DNA of 53,732 nt from Trichomonas tenax (lineage: Eukaryota > Parabasalia > Trichomonadida > Trichomonadidae), in assembly GCA_023091735.1 (NCBI GenBank), contig JALKBU010000262.1, positions 1 to 53,732 on the forward strand. Direction: 5' to 3'. Of the stretch, positions 8,767 to 19,406 are shown one piece after another (the stretch's first letter is position 1; the number at the start of each line of letters is the position of its first letter). A program made the position numbers and the translations under genes. The notes under the pieces were generated by a model. The model made no database searches. It worked only from the letters and a program-made list of their open reading frames with translations, and was not told where the DNA came from.

Positions 8767-11187
8767 ATGTCATTAAATTATAACCAATTATTTTCTATTG
8801 TTTCTCGTGAGGGGCCAAAATGTGCCGCCGCGAAGTATATTTCTGAAATTGAGAATGATAGAAATGCTATTTTGCGTAGATTACCAATTAGAAACAAAAA
8901 TGAATTTAATGCTTCGAAATTGTTATCAGCGATTGATAGGAGAACAATAGATAAGACATACTTGGGATATTTGACAAGCATTATTGTTTCTATTATCGAC
9001 CAAAATATCTTACTTTCTATTTTACCAATTGTTTTTACTGGAGACTTAGCTGCTTACGGAAAAGAAGCATTCCGCTTAGCAGTGACTATATACGAAAGAT
9101 CTTTTAATGAACTTTCATATGACGCAGTTAAGAATTTTAAAGTTTTATATAAATACATATCATCGATTCAAACACCTGAATTTCGTATGTGTCAATATAC
9201 TTTACTTACTAACATTCTCTATTCCATCGATAATGGAATGTTTACCGATTTAAATCTCTCAAATCTTATTTTCATTTCAAATGAGTTCAAAAAATATCCA
9301 CATCTTTATGAGCCACAGTACAGCCAGCTCGGTGTCATATTTGTAATCAAATTACTTCGATTCTATCAAGATATTATCCTAATTCTTAATTTGCCTTTTA
9401 CACGCGATCCAACTGAAGAAACTCTCAAAACAAAACGAATGGCAGAAGATATTGCATCACGATTAACGCAATTTACGACAGATTTATTTACACATTTTTC
9501 AAAAGAAATCATGGCAACAATTCCTAAAGAAATTCTGCGTATCCTCTACGATCCACGCTCATACCTCCGCTTGAAAGCAAAATTTGAATCAATTTATACA
9601 TTCGTCGAATCTCAAAGAAGCTTTACAGATCAAAACTGTATTACAAATACTAATTACACAATGCACTTTATCAGCTATAAGCTCTACAGACATTTATTCC
9701 AACTTTGCAGAGAATATCAAACAAAAACTGTTGAAGATGTAATGAAAGAGTTTGATAAAGAATTTGCGCCTAGAACAGAAATTTATGATATTGACTTGAT
9801 TGCCGCAGACATCGCACGTGCTTTGTCTCAGAATTTCACGTTCACAAAGGATTCCTTTTATTCTGCATTATTCATTAAACTAATAATGGATAAACTTGTC
9901 CGTGCATATACAGATCAGACAGGAAATGAGCGTAAGCCAGTTGTTAAAGCAGCAGTTTCATTTGATTCGTTCTTTAACTCAATTTTCACAGATATATTCT
10001 TCTGTCCATCAGCTGTCACTTTTTCACGTGATTTTTTGAGGCCGTTCTATGTTCCTTTCCATATATTTTTCACAAACGAGAACTTGCAGTATAAGTTTGC
10101 TGAAATCGTCGCTCAGCGTTTGATGAATGCTGATTTTCAGGCATTTAAGCGCAGAAGTTTTTCAACACTCACACATATATATGAAAATGTCATGGATCCA
10201 CCAAACAACTTCAAATTAAGAATACAAGCGATTCCTAAATCGCAAATCAATGAAAAACACTTCAGAGAACTTATAAATGCAACAACAACTGTTGAAAATC
10301 GCTCAATTCCTGATGCAATTCTTAATTACGCCAAATCAGGAAAAGTCGTCAACTGTGTTGAAGGCAATACAGTCCTTCAAACAGCAGCAACAATCTTAGA
10401 TCCACTTGTTGATGAAATTCGACAAAGCAAAAAGATATCACAAGAAAATTCAAATACAATTGTTGCAATATATTCAGGTCTTAGTGGAAATTCTGTTGAA
10501 CAGGTTCTATTCTTATTTGATAGACTCCCATTTATTTCATCATACTTTTTCGCAACAAAGTTTGAAAACATCAGTCCAATTTTCTTAATTTGGACAATAA
10601 GAAACCAATTGTATGATGAATTTAATGAAATGGCAACAATTCTTTCAAAAGAATCAACGACATTGGAAAACTGTTTGGTTACTATTATTAAAGAGAACAT
10701 GCATCCATGGAAAGGTCTTGTTTCGAAATGTGCTTTATTCAGACAAAGCCAATTCATTCTCACAACGATTTGTTTTTATTCACCAATCAATGTTGTTCAA
10801 GATTTAGTCGATGAAGATGAGAAATACGAAGTTTTGAACCTAATTATTACTGCTGGAAAGCAAAACTGGCATCCGGATGCTTGCTTTAACCTTCTCACAC
10901 TTCTCAGAACATGTTTCATTATTATTTCCGATTTCATTGATAATTTTAGTTTCTTCGAGAAAAACTTGAAAGACATTCCACCATTTGCAATGAATTTCTT
11001 TGAGAACCAGATAAAGCTTATGGGTGTATCAGAGTTGATGATGGAGCTCATCAAGAAATTAAACCAAGCAAATCAAGACTGTGCTGCATGGTCAAAGAAG
11101 CTTTATTCCATTCTTTCTGCGAACAGAAGATCAGCCACGCCATCGCCTGTTATGTCACCACTCGGCTCTCCAGTCTTAATGATCTAA
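8767..11187 (+). CDS. Large helical protein of unknown family
   Basis: 806 aa from the ATG at 8767; an in-frame ATG at 8725 would add 14 residues but falls within the putative promoter motifs, so I prefer 8767. The protein is soluble, almost entirely helical by composition, with no signal peptide or clear membrane span. Short regions rich in basic and aromatic residues (LRILYDPRSYLRLKAKFE, about residues 255-275) recall helical-repeat scaffolds and GAP-like folds, but I could not match a family. The tail is Ser/Pro-rich with repeated Ser-Pro sites (SATPSPVMSPLGSPV), which are candidate proline-directed kinase sites. Function not assigned. Confidence 0.8.
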   Translation: MSLNYNQLFSIVSREGPKCAAAKYISEIENDRNAILRRLPIRNKNEFNASKLLSAIDRRTIDKTYLGYLTSIIVSIIDQNILLSILPIVFTGDLAAYGKEAFRLAVTIYERSFNELSYDAVKNFKVLYKYISSIQTPEFRMCQYTLLTNILYSIDNGMFTDLNLSNLIFISNEFKKYPHLYEPQYSQLGVIFVIKLLRFYQDIILILNLPFTRDPTEETLKTKRMAEDIASRLTQFTTDLFTHFSKEIMATIPKEILRILYDPRSYLRLKAKFESIYTFVESQRSFTDQNCITNTNYTMHFISYKLYRHLFQLCREYQTKTVEDVMKEFDKEFAPRTEIYDIDLIAADIARALSQNFTFTKDSFYSALFIKLIMDKLVRAYTDQTGNERKPVVKAAVSFDSFFNSIFTDIFFCPSAVTFSRDFLRPFYVPFHIFFTNENLQYKFAEIVAQRLMNADFQAFKRRSFSTLTHIYENVMDPPNNFKLRIQAIPKSQINEKHFRELINATTTVENRSIPDAILNYAKSGKVVNCVEGNTVLQTAATILDPLVDEIRQSKKISQENSNTIVAIYSGLSGNSVEQVLFLFDRLPFISSYFFATKFENISPIFLIWTIRNQLYDEFNEMATILSKESTTLENCLVTIIKENMHPWKGLVSKCALFRQSQFILTTICFYSPINVVQDLVDEDEKYEVLNLIITAGKQNWHPDACFNLLTLLRTCFIIISDFIDNFSFFEKNLKDIPPFAMNFFENQIKLMGVSELMMELIKKLNQANQDCAAWSKKLYSILSANRRSATPSPVMSPLGSPVLMI

Positions 11188-11668
11188 TTTTGTTATATTA
11201 TTATATTAGAGTTTGTTTTTTTTTATAAAAATATCAATTATTGATATTATTGGGTAGCAACACCTTGTGTATATAAGCCTCCATTATCAGTTGTTAATGA
11301 AATTAAATTCAATCCGAATAATTTTTATTATTTCAAGCAACTTTTTTATACTTGTAAAGAGCATCTATAGGCTTAGTAAAGGTTAGGATAAGCCTGTGAA
11401 TCATTTTATCAAGTTTTTTATTCATATTGAATTGATTTGCATAAATCATTTCTAATCAACTAATTTCTTTCTAATATATTATTATATCAGCCCTTGCCAA
11501 GTTCATTGCAGTAGTCAAATAAAGATTAACTCAGAAATGAAAACCAATAAAATATGAAATTGTTCCAAATATTGGACTATAGAAAGGAAAAAGTTACTGT
11601 GCTGCTACAGTTGGGATTTATATATTATTTAAAAAGAAAAAGTACTAAAAATAAAATCAAAAAAAGTC
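11188..11668. other. 480-bp region between converging genes
   Basis: AT-rich 3' flanks of the 806-aa gene and the Rab gene. No gene, repeat or promoter-like motif was recognised. Confidence 0.5.
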
Positions 11669-12262
11669 TTAGCAACATCCGCCCTTCTGTTCCTTCTTTT
11701 CGTTCTTTGGATCAAAAACAGTATTGCCATAGAAAACCGGCTGTACTTCTTCATGTGTCGTTTCTGGTGCGTTAACGACTTTTGCAATTTCCTGGAATAA
11801 ATCCTCAACACCGTTTCCGTTAAGGGCGGATGTTCTGAAGAACTTCACGTCGTGCTCCGTGGCGAACTGGATTGCTTTTTCAATTGAAACAGTCTCTTCC
11901 AAGTCCATCTTATTGCCGACAAGGAACACGTTTGGAACGCCGACATTCTTCTGCATGTGATCAATCCACTGTCCGGTGCTGTCGAAGCTCGACTGCTCGT
12001 TCTGTGCGTAAACTACTAAAGCAACTTGCGCACAGCGAGCGTACATCGGAACGAGGCACTTGAAATCATCCTGCCCGGCTGTATCCCAGATGTTTAACGT
12101 GACGTTTTCGCCGGTTGTCTCCAATTTGACATTGCATGTAATCGAATTTGCGCCGATTGTTGGTTTAACATCGATAGAAAGCTTGTTGAAGCAGTTGACG
12201 ATAGCTGTCTTGCCAACAGATGTATCTCCGACAAGCACAACTTTGCCTTTCAATGTTGACAT
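11669..12262 (-). CDS. Rab-family small GTPase
   Basis: 197 aa. All GTPase boxes are present: P-loop GDTSVGKT (12-19), switch I PTIGA with its Thr (34-38), WDTAGQDDF (59-67, where most Rabs have WDTAGQE), NKMD (117-120) and TSAL (144-147). The C-terminus is KGGCC, a double-cysteine geranylgeranylation signal typical of Rabs, which anchors the protein to membranes. The Gln after TAG needed for GTP hydrolysis is kept. Trichomonads have greatly expanded Rab families, so a specific Rab number cannot be given. The role is vesicle targeting on endomembranes. Codon use is richer in G/C than that of its neighbours, suggesting good expression. Confidence 0.95.
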   Translation of the reverse strand: MSTLKGKVVLVGDTSVGKTAIVNCFNKLSIDVKPTIGANSITCNVKLETTGENVTLNIWDTAGQDDFKCLVPMYARCAQVALVVYAQNEQSSFDSTGQWIDHMQKNVGVPNVFLVGNKMDLEETVSIEKAIQFATEHDVKFFRTSALNGNGVEDLFQEIAKVVNAPETTHEEVQPVFYGNTVFDPKNEKKEQKGGCC

Positions 12263-12669
12263 TTTATTTATTTACTTCAGCGGTTTTTCATGGATCATAA
12301 AATCACCGATTGAATAAGGTTAATTGTGTTTCATTTGGAAAACAATATAGAGTCCAATCTAAGGGCGAAAAAATTATCGATGGTAATCATCTCTGCGAAT
12401 AAGTATTTTGAAACTTTGTGACTACGATAGGATTAAGCGCATTGCTTACTACATTATACTTCACTAAATTCCTTTTTGATTGTAAGCTCATAAGTGGAAA
12501 ATCGATTTTAGGAAAGTTATAATGCAATCGTTTATTCATAGCCGAGAGGTCCAATTACGACAGCGATCGAGAATGACTTTTCCCTTGATTGGTAATGTTT
12601 CCTTTAATGAAAATTGAAAGAACTCTGATTTTGTTTTTCTTTGAAAATAAATAGTTTTAAAGTTAAAAA
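12263..12669. other. 407-bp intergenic region
   Basis: Shared upstream region of the Rab gene (minus strand) and the broken gene at 12670 (plus strand). TTATTCAATC lies about 55 bp upstream of the Rab ATG. No TGACATGTAAA copy is present. Confidence 0.4.
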
Positions 12670-14025
12670 ATGAAGATAATATTGTTTTTCCTCGTCTTAT
12701 GATATCTTTAAAATTTTATCTTGAAATTTTTTTATTGGAAAATTGTAACAAGAATCGTGTTTTGAGGTGTAACAAATCGGATAACACTCAACTAACCGTC
12801 GACTGTTTTCCTAAATGTGATTATCCGAAAAAGATTCTGTGGCCTTTGCATTCTTATAAAGTCCAATATTTCACCAAAATCGGAGGAAAATATATTATTC
12901 TTTGCATCCTTTAAAATATTGAGGAGATTTTTGGCCTCGAAGCGGATGCTTTACGAGTAAAATGCAATCACTTCATATATTTATAATCAATGCTCTGTTT
13001 GTTGATTGCTACGCTTGATAGAGCTTCTCTTGACGATATTGCAAGTTTAACCATTCTTAACGATGCGTCATTCCTTGATTTCCAGAACTTCACCATCCCA
13101 AAGGGTAAAAAATGGAAAGTTTTTGGAACACACATTGTTGGATTGAACGCTTCGAAGCTTGTTGCTGAGTATACTGACTACAATGGATCCAAGAAGACAA
13201 TTCAAAACCCATTCTACCTTGGACAAAAGAGTCCAGATGATTTAGACAAATTGACGATCATGATAAGAAAATATCTCGTCAATGGTGTCGAGGCGCTATA
13301 TTCGTATCCAGAGTTCAAGTTATTCCAATGTTGCCATCACTCGACTTTCACGCGAATGACAAGGTTGAGAGTATACAGGCCAAAGCAGATATTGTCGTTC
13401 AACCAGTCATCACAACAGATCCAAAATATTCGGAGAAACTGGACTTCGAAATGAGCCAGAAACTAGATGTCGTCAAACAAAAAAGAGAGGTTCATATGTT
13501 GCTGAGATATGTTTATGCAATCTCACCAGACGCTATTACGATCAAATATAACTGCAACAATGACAACTTCATTTCATTGCCAATTTTTGGAAAGATCCTT
13601 GGTGGTAAATTTGATGATGACCCATATGGAAATATGTTGATATTATCTTTCGTAGAGAATCTTGCTGAAATCAATCCATTGGACTTTAGCATCAAATCGG
13701 AGTGCACAATAAAGGTATCTAAGTTCTCAAATAAGCAATCCGCAGCAGATAATTCTGAACTCTATTTCAAGCCAGGAAAGGTACGTATTACCTCAATCCA
13801 GATGTATATGATGAAAAAACAGCTGCTTCCAACAAGAAGGTTCTTGACTCAATAGGTGCCACAGGATTGAACACTCTTTTGATTGTCATCATTGATGTTT
13901 CCTGCGAAGTCGCTGTTGTGATCATTTCAGTCTTGGTTTGGTACTTCGGTTTCTATTGCAGAGCGAAGAATGCCACATCAGAAATGGTTACAACAAATGC
14001 TAACTTAATTTATGTAAACAATTAA
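12670..14025 (+). pseudogene. Broken secreted/type I membrane protein gene
   Basis: Protein-like sequence runs through three frames. An ATG at 12670 opens a short signal-peptide-like stretch (MKIILFFLVL) ending in TGA; the reading continues in another frame from 12699 with stops near 12912 and 12984, then from 12990 (LLIATLDRASLDDIASL onward), shifts near 13296 into the frame holding IPMLPSLDFHANDK, and shifts again near 13780, where GTYYLNPDVYDEKTAAS leads to a transmembrane helix (LLIVIIDVSCEVAVVIISVL) and a short tail ending VNN at 14025. The layout (signal peptide, about 350-residue extracellular part, one membrane span, 25-residue tail) fits a trichomonad surface protein. At least two frameshifts and three stops argue for a pseudogene; sequencing errors could explain some but hardly all. 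Confidence 0.7.
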
Positions 14026-14885
14026 TACATACCACATTCTTTATATATTGAGTTATTTTAACTTTATTTTTCCGTATGTGTAATTATAGTTGATGATTTA
14101 CATCTTTTTTATATTGCAAAATGTTATTTTAAAAAGCATCAAATGATCATCTTTGATTCAAGTCTTTAAAGAATTGGGTCACTCATAAACATTTGTTGAT
14201 ATCCTATATTTTCAGAACGAATATCGATTGTGGTGAAGATCTCTTCCTTGTTTAAGAAGATATAGGATTTGTCAAATTGAACATTTACATTTTTGTGGAG
14301 GAAATAAAAACTTATCATTGAATCAATATTCTTAAAACGAGAAATTTTCTTGAAATACATATAAAGTATTGAAAGCTAAAAAGTTAGCGCGAAAAGAAGC
14401 ATTAGTCAATGAAATTGATTTTGGTTACTTGAATAATTTTTTTCGATCTATGATATCTATCTTTGAATATCATCGTTTATTCTCAGATATTTATTGTATT
14501 TGTCTACAGGTGCTTCAGTTGTTTTTTGTCATTGTCTTTTGATTTAATCAAAGTGGAAACAAGCTGAAAAAATATCAATTAGCAGAGATTTAAATCGACT
14601 ATGATTTTGATTCCATTTCAAGAAATGAATATATGCTTAGCATAAAGTGTATTATATAAGCAGTATAGAATCGAATTCATAAGAAATGTTGAAATATGAA
14701 AATGAAAATAAATTAAATGTTATCAATGTGAAATACAATATAGATAGATTTGCTTTCTCATGTGCTGTGTGTTTTCAAATGTGTTTATTGTCTAAATCGA
14801 TTAGATAATGATTTTTCAAAAGTTATCAAAAATGTGTTTACGTGTTAAATTTGACATCATATCACTTTTTTATCAAATATTTTTC
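14026..14885. other. 860-bp intergenic region
   Basis: AT-rich. A 64-codon minus-strand open frame (14166-14360) is the only protein-like piece and is unsupported. TTTGACATCATATCACTTTT at about 14850-14869 is a candidate promoter for the gene at 14886. Confidence 0.45.
14850..14869 (+). promoter_or_regulatory. Putative promoter: TTTGACAT plus TCACTTTT
   Basis: TTTGACAT is followed four bases later by TCACTTTT at 14862-14869, as in the Dpy-30 promoter. The ATG at 14886 lies about 22 bp after the presumed start site, whereas the first in-frame ATG at 14808 lies upstream of it. This decides the start of the downstream gene. Confidence 0.5.
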
Positions 14886-16172
14886 ATGACCGTGAAGAAA
14901 GCTTTAAAGACACTCGATTACGAAGCTACATTCGCGGATATATCTGTTTCAGCGGCCACAAACATCGACATTATGGACGCGATCCTTACAACACTCGATC
15001 AATTTAATAAATCTTATCAACAACTGCAAATAGATTTGACGAGGCAAAGCCCGACAACGCCGAAGCCTGTGAGCAGGCCTATGGGAAAATCAAAGCTATT
15101 CAAGAAGGCCCGAAACAGTTACAAGGACTCGGATCCTGGAACTAAGCTTAACGAAATTATTATACAGCTATACTCAGCAATCATGGACCCTGCTTACTTG
15201 TCAATGTTTACGAAGGGCAATCAGGACTTTTTCATATCGAAAATGACCGATATCAAGTCACAGTATGAAAAGAACGTCAATCAGATTAAGAAAATGTACG
15301 GAAAATCGCTCGAAACACTCAAACAGCACCAAAAAAATTATACAGAAACACTTGATTTATTCTATGAAAATTGCAGTAAGTTAGATGAACTATATGAAAC
15401 GATGAGAGCGAATAGGAACGATCTCACAATCGAAGCTTACGACAACATGCTTCAAACTGTTGACAATCTGCATAAAAATCTCGATAACGCTCTCGAAAAC
15501 TATAACTCAATGAGATGGCAATTCAACCAAGAGGCAGACACATCGCTCGTTATCTGGGAAGAAGCTGAACTCGCACGTCACAAAACTGTTACAAATTTAA
15601 TTGGTGATTTTGCAAGAGTTTTCTTACAAATTTCATCCGAAGCAAAGGAGTTTAGTGCTTCCTTACGTGAATTAGTTGGTAAATACGATCATGATTTTGA
15701 CGTTTCACACTTAGAAACAGGATTAGCGGCATCACTCGAGAAAAACTTAAAATTCGTCGAATACGAGGCACCAATGATTCCGATTGACATCAGCGAGTTT
15801 ATTCCTACAAATGAATTCTTCTCAGACGAACTTGGAGCGTATGATGACGTTTTAATCAAAGATTTCGAAACAGATTTCCCAATTAAAGCGGGAGAAGTCG
15901 TAACAGTGCACTACAAAGAAAATAAGACATATATTGTTACTGTTAAAAGAACAGGTCAATGCGCAGAATTGCCTTTCGAATATTTAGCAAATAATCCAAT
16001 GAACAGGCGCACAGTATGGAAGGTCACAAAGAAATGCAAGATTGATGATTACAAAGTTGACGAAAATACAGTTGTCGCAGTTTCTGAAATTATTGGAGAT
16101 AAAGCAATATGTGTTACAATGAACAACAAGAAGCTCAAAATTCCTTTGGAGAACTTGACAAACGTCAAATAA
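14886..16172 (+). CDS. BAR-like coiled-coil protein with C-terminal SH3-like domains
   Basis: 428 aa from ATG 14886 (MTVKKALKTL), chosen because the initiator-like TCACTTTT lies just before it; an upstream in-frame ATG at 14808 would precede the initiator. Residues about 80-300 are long, charged, heptad-like helices (for example KNVNQIKKMYGKSLETLKQH and AYDNMLQTVDNLHKNLDNAL), including a WEEAELARHKT segment, in the style of BAR/F-BAR domains that bend membranes. The C-terminal 110 residues hold one probable SH3-like fold (DFPIKAGEVVTVHYKENKTY ... CAELPFEYL) followed by a second diverged one (VWKVTKKCKIDDYKVDENTV). A role in endocytosis or membrane-cytoskeleton coupling is inferred from this architecture; exact subfamily uncertain. 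Confidence 0.8.
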   Translation: MTVKKALKTLDYEATFADISVSAATNIDIMDAILTTLDQFNKSYQQLQIDLTRQSPTTPKPVSRPMGKSKLFKKARNSYKDSDPGTKLNEIIIQLYSAIMDPAYLSMFTKGNQDFFISKMTDIKSQYEKNVNQIKKMYGKSLETLKQHQKNYTETLDLFYENCSKLDELYETMRANRNDLTIEAYDNMLQTVDNLHKNLDNALENYNSMRWQFNQEADTSLVIWEEAELARHKTVTNLIGDFARVFLQISSEAKEFSASLRELVGKYDHDFDVSHLETGLAASLEKNLKFVEYEAPMIPIDISEFIPTNEFFSDELGAYDDVLIKDFETDFPIKAGEVVTVHYKENKTYIVTVKRTGQCAELPFEYLANNPMNRRTVWKVTKKCKIDDYKVDENTVVAVSEIIGDKAICVTMNNKKLKIPLENLTNVK

Positions 16173-16324
16173 TCGCGAATAAATGTTTGTTTTTATATAA
16201 ATTACAAATTTATAAAAATAAGTTTTTATTCAGTAAGAAAGAATGATGCGGTTATAAATAAACAAAGCAAATAAACAATTTTAGTATAATATACAAAATA
16301 TATACAACAAAATTATCATTAAAA

Positions 16325-17812
16325 TTACACTTCTGTAGCAACACTTTCTGTCTTTTCTTTGTCATCCTCATCATCAAGGCTGATCTTGCTGAAGAGCTCC
16401 ATCATAGGCTTGATGACAATGATCGCGTCGAGTAATAAAATTGTCAAATCGTTTGCATTGTATGTGTGAAGCATTCTCACTGTATCTTTCTTGTTTGTGT
16501 AGTACAGAATGTAGGAGTACACGATATAGAAGACACCTCTGACTAATGAAGGTGACATCGCAGTCCAAGCGTAACCTAAGCACATTAACAAGGCTGTGAC
16601 TATCTCGTTAACAGCTGTTGTCCAGTTAGTGTAGAATGGGATAGGAAGCATGCGTCTGGCGAACTCGAGTGTTGCGGAATCTTCTAACCAAAGTTTTGCG
16701 ACTTTTACGGGTGCTGCGACTACAACTGGCAAAAGAATGATTTGGAGGAACAATGTGATACCAAGTGTGATGAAAAACAGCTGCTTCACTCTCGTCTTTT
16801 GTTTGGCACCCCACGAATAAGACCCGGGAGCTAAGAATCCCTGTGCAAAGCCAATAGAGAAGCAGTTGTAGAGTGGCTGAAGTTTGAAGAAAACTGATAA
16901 GCAAGGACCTGCTTGTGCAATGAGACCTTCGCTGAGGGCGGCTTTCATGAAGAAGTTGACCATGACTAATGGAGGGAAGAGGCCCATGATGACGTTGAGA
17001 ATGTATGGAGAAGCGATTTTGATTCCTTCGTATGTTTCGTAAATTGGTTTCTTCGCGAGATTCTTCCACGAAGTGATTGTTTTGAATTTTCCACCAAAAA
17101 TTAATGATGTTAATACCATTCCTGGGAGTGCCTGGGAAAGAGCAAAGGCAAGACCAGAGAATGTGAACGGAACTTTGATTCTAAAGAGCAATATTGGGCC
17201 GATGCAACCACAATCGAGAACAAAAGCCGCTAATTGCATAATTCCTGACAAAATTGATCTTCCTTCAGACTGAAGAAGGCCGCACGATAGTTGAAACAGT
17301 GCGATGAAAGGCATGAAACATAAAATTGGAATTAAATATTTTGATGCGACTTTCGACATTTCCACTGTACAACCCATGAACTGAAGCAGTGGAGATGCGA
17401 TAAAGTAGCAAATAATAGGAATTACTAAAATGGATAAGAATGCCAGTCTATAAAGATCAGCAATAACTTGTGCAGCTTTCTCATACTCATTAGCACCAAT
17501 TAGAGAACTTGTTCTTGCCACGCAAGCCTGGCTGAAGTAAATAGTAACATTCATGCAAAGATAAGTAACTGTTGCAGCGAAACCAACGATGGTAACTTCT
17601 GTCTCTGAGTATGCTTTAGCGATAAGAAGTAAATCTATCGCATCATGGATTGCTATACCAACCATGTAGATCAAAGGACCGACACTAAGCTTAAGGAGTG
17701 TGACTAAAGGTCCGTGCTGTTCATATCTAAGCTGCTCTGCCGATAACATCTTCGTCATTGTAAGCTCAGTATAACATTCTCTCCTGTGAGAATTAATGAG
17801 GGGTGAATTCAT
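16325..17812 (-). CDS. MATE-family multidrug/organic-ion transporter
   Basis: 495 aa with about 12 hydrophobic helices in two six-helix halves, matching MatE proteins: early PLVTLLKLSVGPLIYMVG, then conserved CGLLQSEGRSILSGIMQL in the first half and MLPIPFYTNWTTAVNE in the second. MATE carriers export organic cations using Na+ or H+ gradients. The C-terminus is acidic (DDEDDKEKTE). The upstream Met at 17812 is supported because its paralogue at 37473 shares the first residues (SPLI). TTTTCAATTT lies about 20 bp upstream and five A residues directly precede the ATG. The gene converges with the BAR-like gene. It is the minus-strand member of a diverged pair 20 kb apart. Confidence 0.93.
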   Translation of the reverse strand: MNSPLINSHRRECYTELTMTKMLSAEQLRYEQHGPLVTLLKLSVGPLIYMVGIAIHDAIDLLLIAKAYSETEVTIVGFAATVTYLCMNVTIYFSQACVARTSSLIGANEYEKAAQVIADLYRLAFLSILVIPIICYFIASPLLQFMGCTVEMSKVASKYLIPILCFMPFIALFQLSCGLLQSEGRSILSGIMQLAAFVLDCGCIGPILLFRIKVPFTFSGLAFALSQALPGMVLTSLIFGGKFKTITSWKNLAKKPIYETYEGIKIASPYILNVIMGLFPPLVMVNFFMKAALSEGLIAQAGPCLSVFFKLQPLYNCFSIGFAQGFLAPGSYSWGAKQKTRVKQLFFITLGITLFLQIILLPVVVAAPVKVAKLWLEDSATLEFARRMLPIPFYTNWTTAVNEIVTALLMCLGYAWTAMSPSLVRGVFYIVYSYILYYTNKKDTVRMLHTYNANDLTILLLDAIIVIKPMMELFSKISLDDEDDKEKTESVATEV

Positions 17813-19406
17813 TTTTTAAAAAATTGAAAAGGGATCAAAATTTCCAGAATTTATCTAATGTTTTGATACTGTGGAGGCACCATTTCTGATGAGAAAATGC
17901 TTGGGCCAATTTTTGTTTCAAAAAAATGAATATTTTTGTCGAAATTTAAAAATATAATGCAGCATCCATAGTGTAGAAAAGTTTGTCTGGCCAATTCTCA
18001 AAGAAAAATTTATTTGTATAGTTTACATCGGGTTTAATCTTTGTTTGTGAAGTTTACATGGAAATTGACGTCAATGAAAATAACCTTAATAAGATTTTTT
18101 GATAACTTTACTATCATGAATAACCTTAATAACCTTTTTCTAGATATTTTTTGTTATTTTATGACTCAATAGAAGGAGAGGATATTTTTCGCAACCAATT
18201 CAAATAAAATTTTTCTGATGCGAAATATTTACAAGTGATGGTTTTATCATTGTCATTCATTATTTTGTCATTTGAGAGGTCCAAATCCATCAATATTTGC
18301 GATTTATGTCAACATCAATTGTCGAATTCAAAACCATTTGTTTTATTCGATAAGAAAGTATGTTCTCACCCTCCATCAGTTGAATGGTTTTATGCAACCA
18401 TTAAAAATCATGTTTGCTTTATTCCATTTATGGTATAACGACACACTATTTGTCTGTTGCCATTGCACTGCCCTGGTCCTATGATTGGGTGTAAAGCGAA
18501 CTATTCATCGAAATAAGATGTTAATCAAATTTGTGCCAGAAATTGGTTAAAAACTATCATTTTGTTCGAAGCTGTTGATCATTTGACGCCTATGACATGC
18601 TGCCTTTACGATTATAGCATTTGCTTCCAACATTTGATAAAAACTGAATTAATATTGCAATGAAGGACCTTAACATATCCTATAAGAATATATGAAGCTC
18701 ATGTGATAGCGTGTGAGAGGTAGTTACTCAAAAATCTCGGAATATATTCATGATGACAAATATTTCTTGCATATTTCAAGAATATTGATGAGTTTGGCAT
18801 CACCATCTTATGCATTGGCCAAATTTCTTTCCGTTTTAGATCATAACCTTAGCATATTTGTGATCTTAATAGAATATGTGTTATGCTCTTGTTAACATAT
18901 TATTTAGCCTATTAACATACTCAATAAGCTATTGATTCTGTGCTATTATCACTTTGCCACTATTATTTTTCGATATAAATACTATAATGTTTTTTGGAAC
19001 TCCTGATGAACATATTGTCATGCCATTAGTTCGCATAATCTGTACGATTAGCAGTCTAACTGCAATATCTAAAAATATTTAATTATCAAAAAACATTCCC
19101 TAACATATGTATATGAGCTATAAAACCATTTGAAATCTATTTCAATACCACAGTATGATAAAATAATCATTACTATATAGATTATTTCACTTTCTTATAA
19201 CTTGTAAAAAAGATAACTAAAACAATGTGTTTAATTCACAATGTTCTAATACCATTGTCTAATGTAATATAATGGTTGAGTTAAAAATGTCATTTACTTA
19301 ATTTAGATATGATCAATAAGATATTGATGGTTTCATATGGAAATGAGTATGAGGTTGAGAAGAAAATGAAAAGTTTTGAGTCTACTCATTTCATTTTTTA
19401 TAAGGT
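17813..19406. other. 1.6-kb intergenic region
   Basis: No credible gene; open frames are 70 codons or fewer. GTTTACAT occurs twice near 18013-18060 and AATAACCTTAATAA is directly repeated at about 18079 and 18119. TGACGTCA occurs at about 18067. TCATTTCATTTTTTATAAGG at 19386-19405 is a candidate initiator for the next gene. Confidence 0.45.

Noticed and set aside
13770..13810. Short intron (GTACGT ... CAG) at the last frame change of the broken surface gene
   Set aside because: The candidate is 21 nt, so its removal keeps the same frame and does not join the two coding parts. No trichomonad-type branch/acceptor (ACTAAC...ACAG) is present.
14166..14360. 64-codon minus-strand open frame
   Set aside because: Isolated, no motif, no promoter-like signal and no neighbouring fragments in other frames.
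16374..17273. Overlapping frames within the MATE gene, including one of 147 codons
   Set aside because: Arg/Ser/His-rich low-quality translation in an alternative frame of a well-supported gene.
18235..18895. Three overlapping short frames in the 17.8-19.4 kb spacer as a possible relic
   Set aside because: No recognisable protein signature and no consistent frame; left as unannotated spacer.
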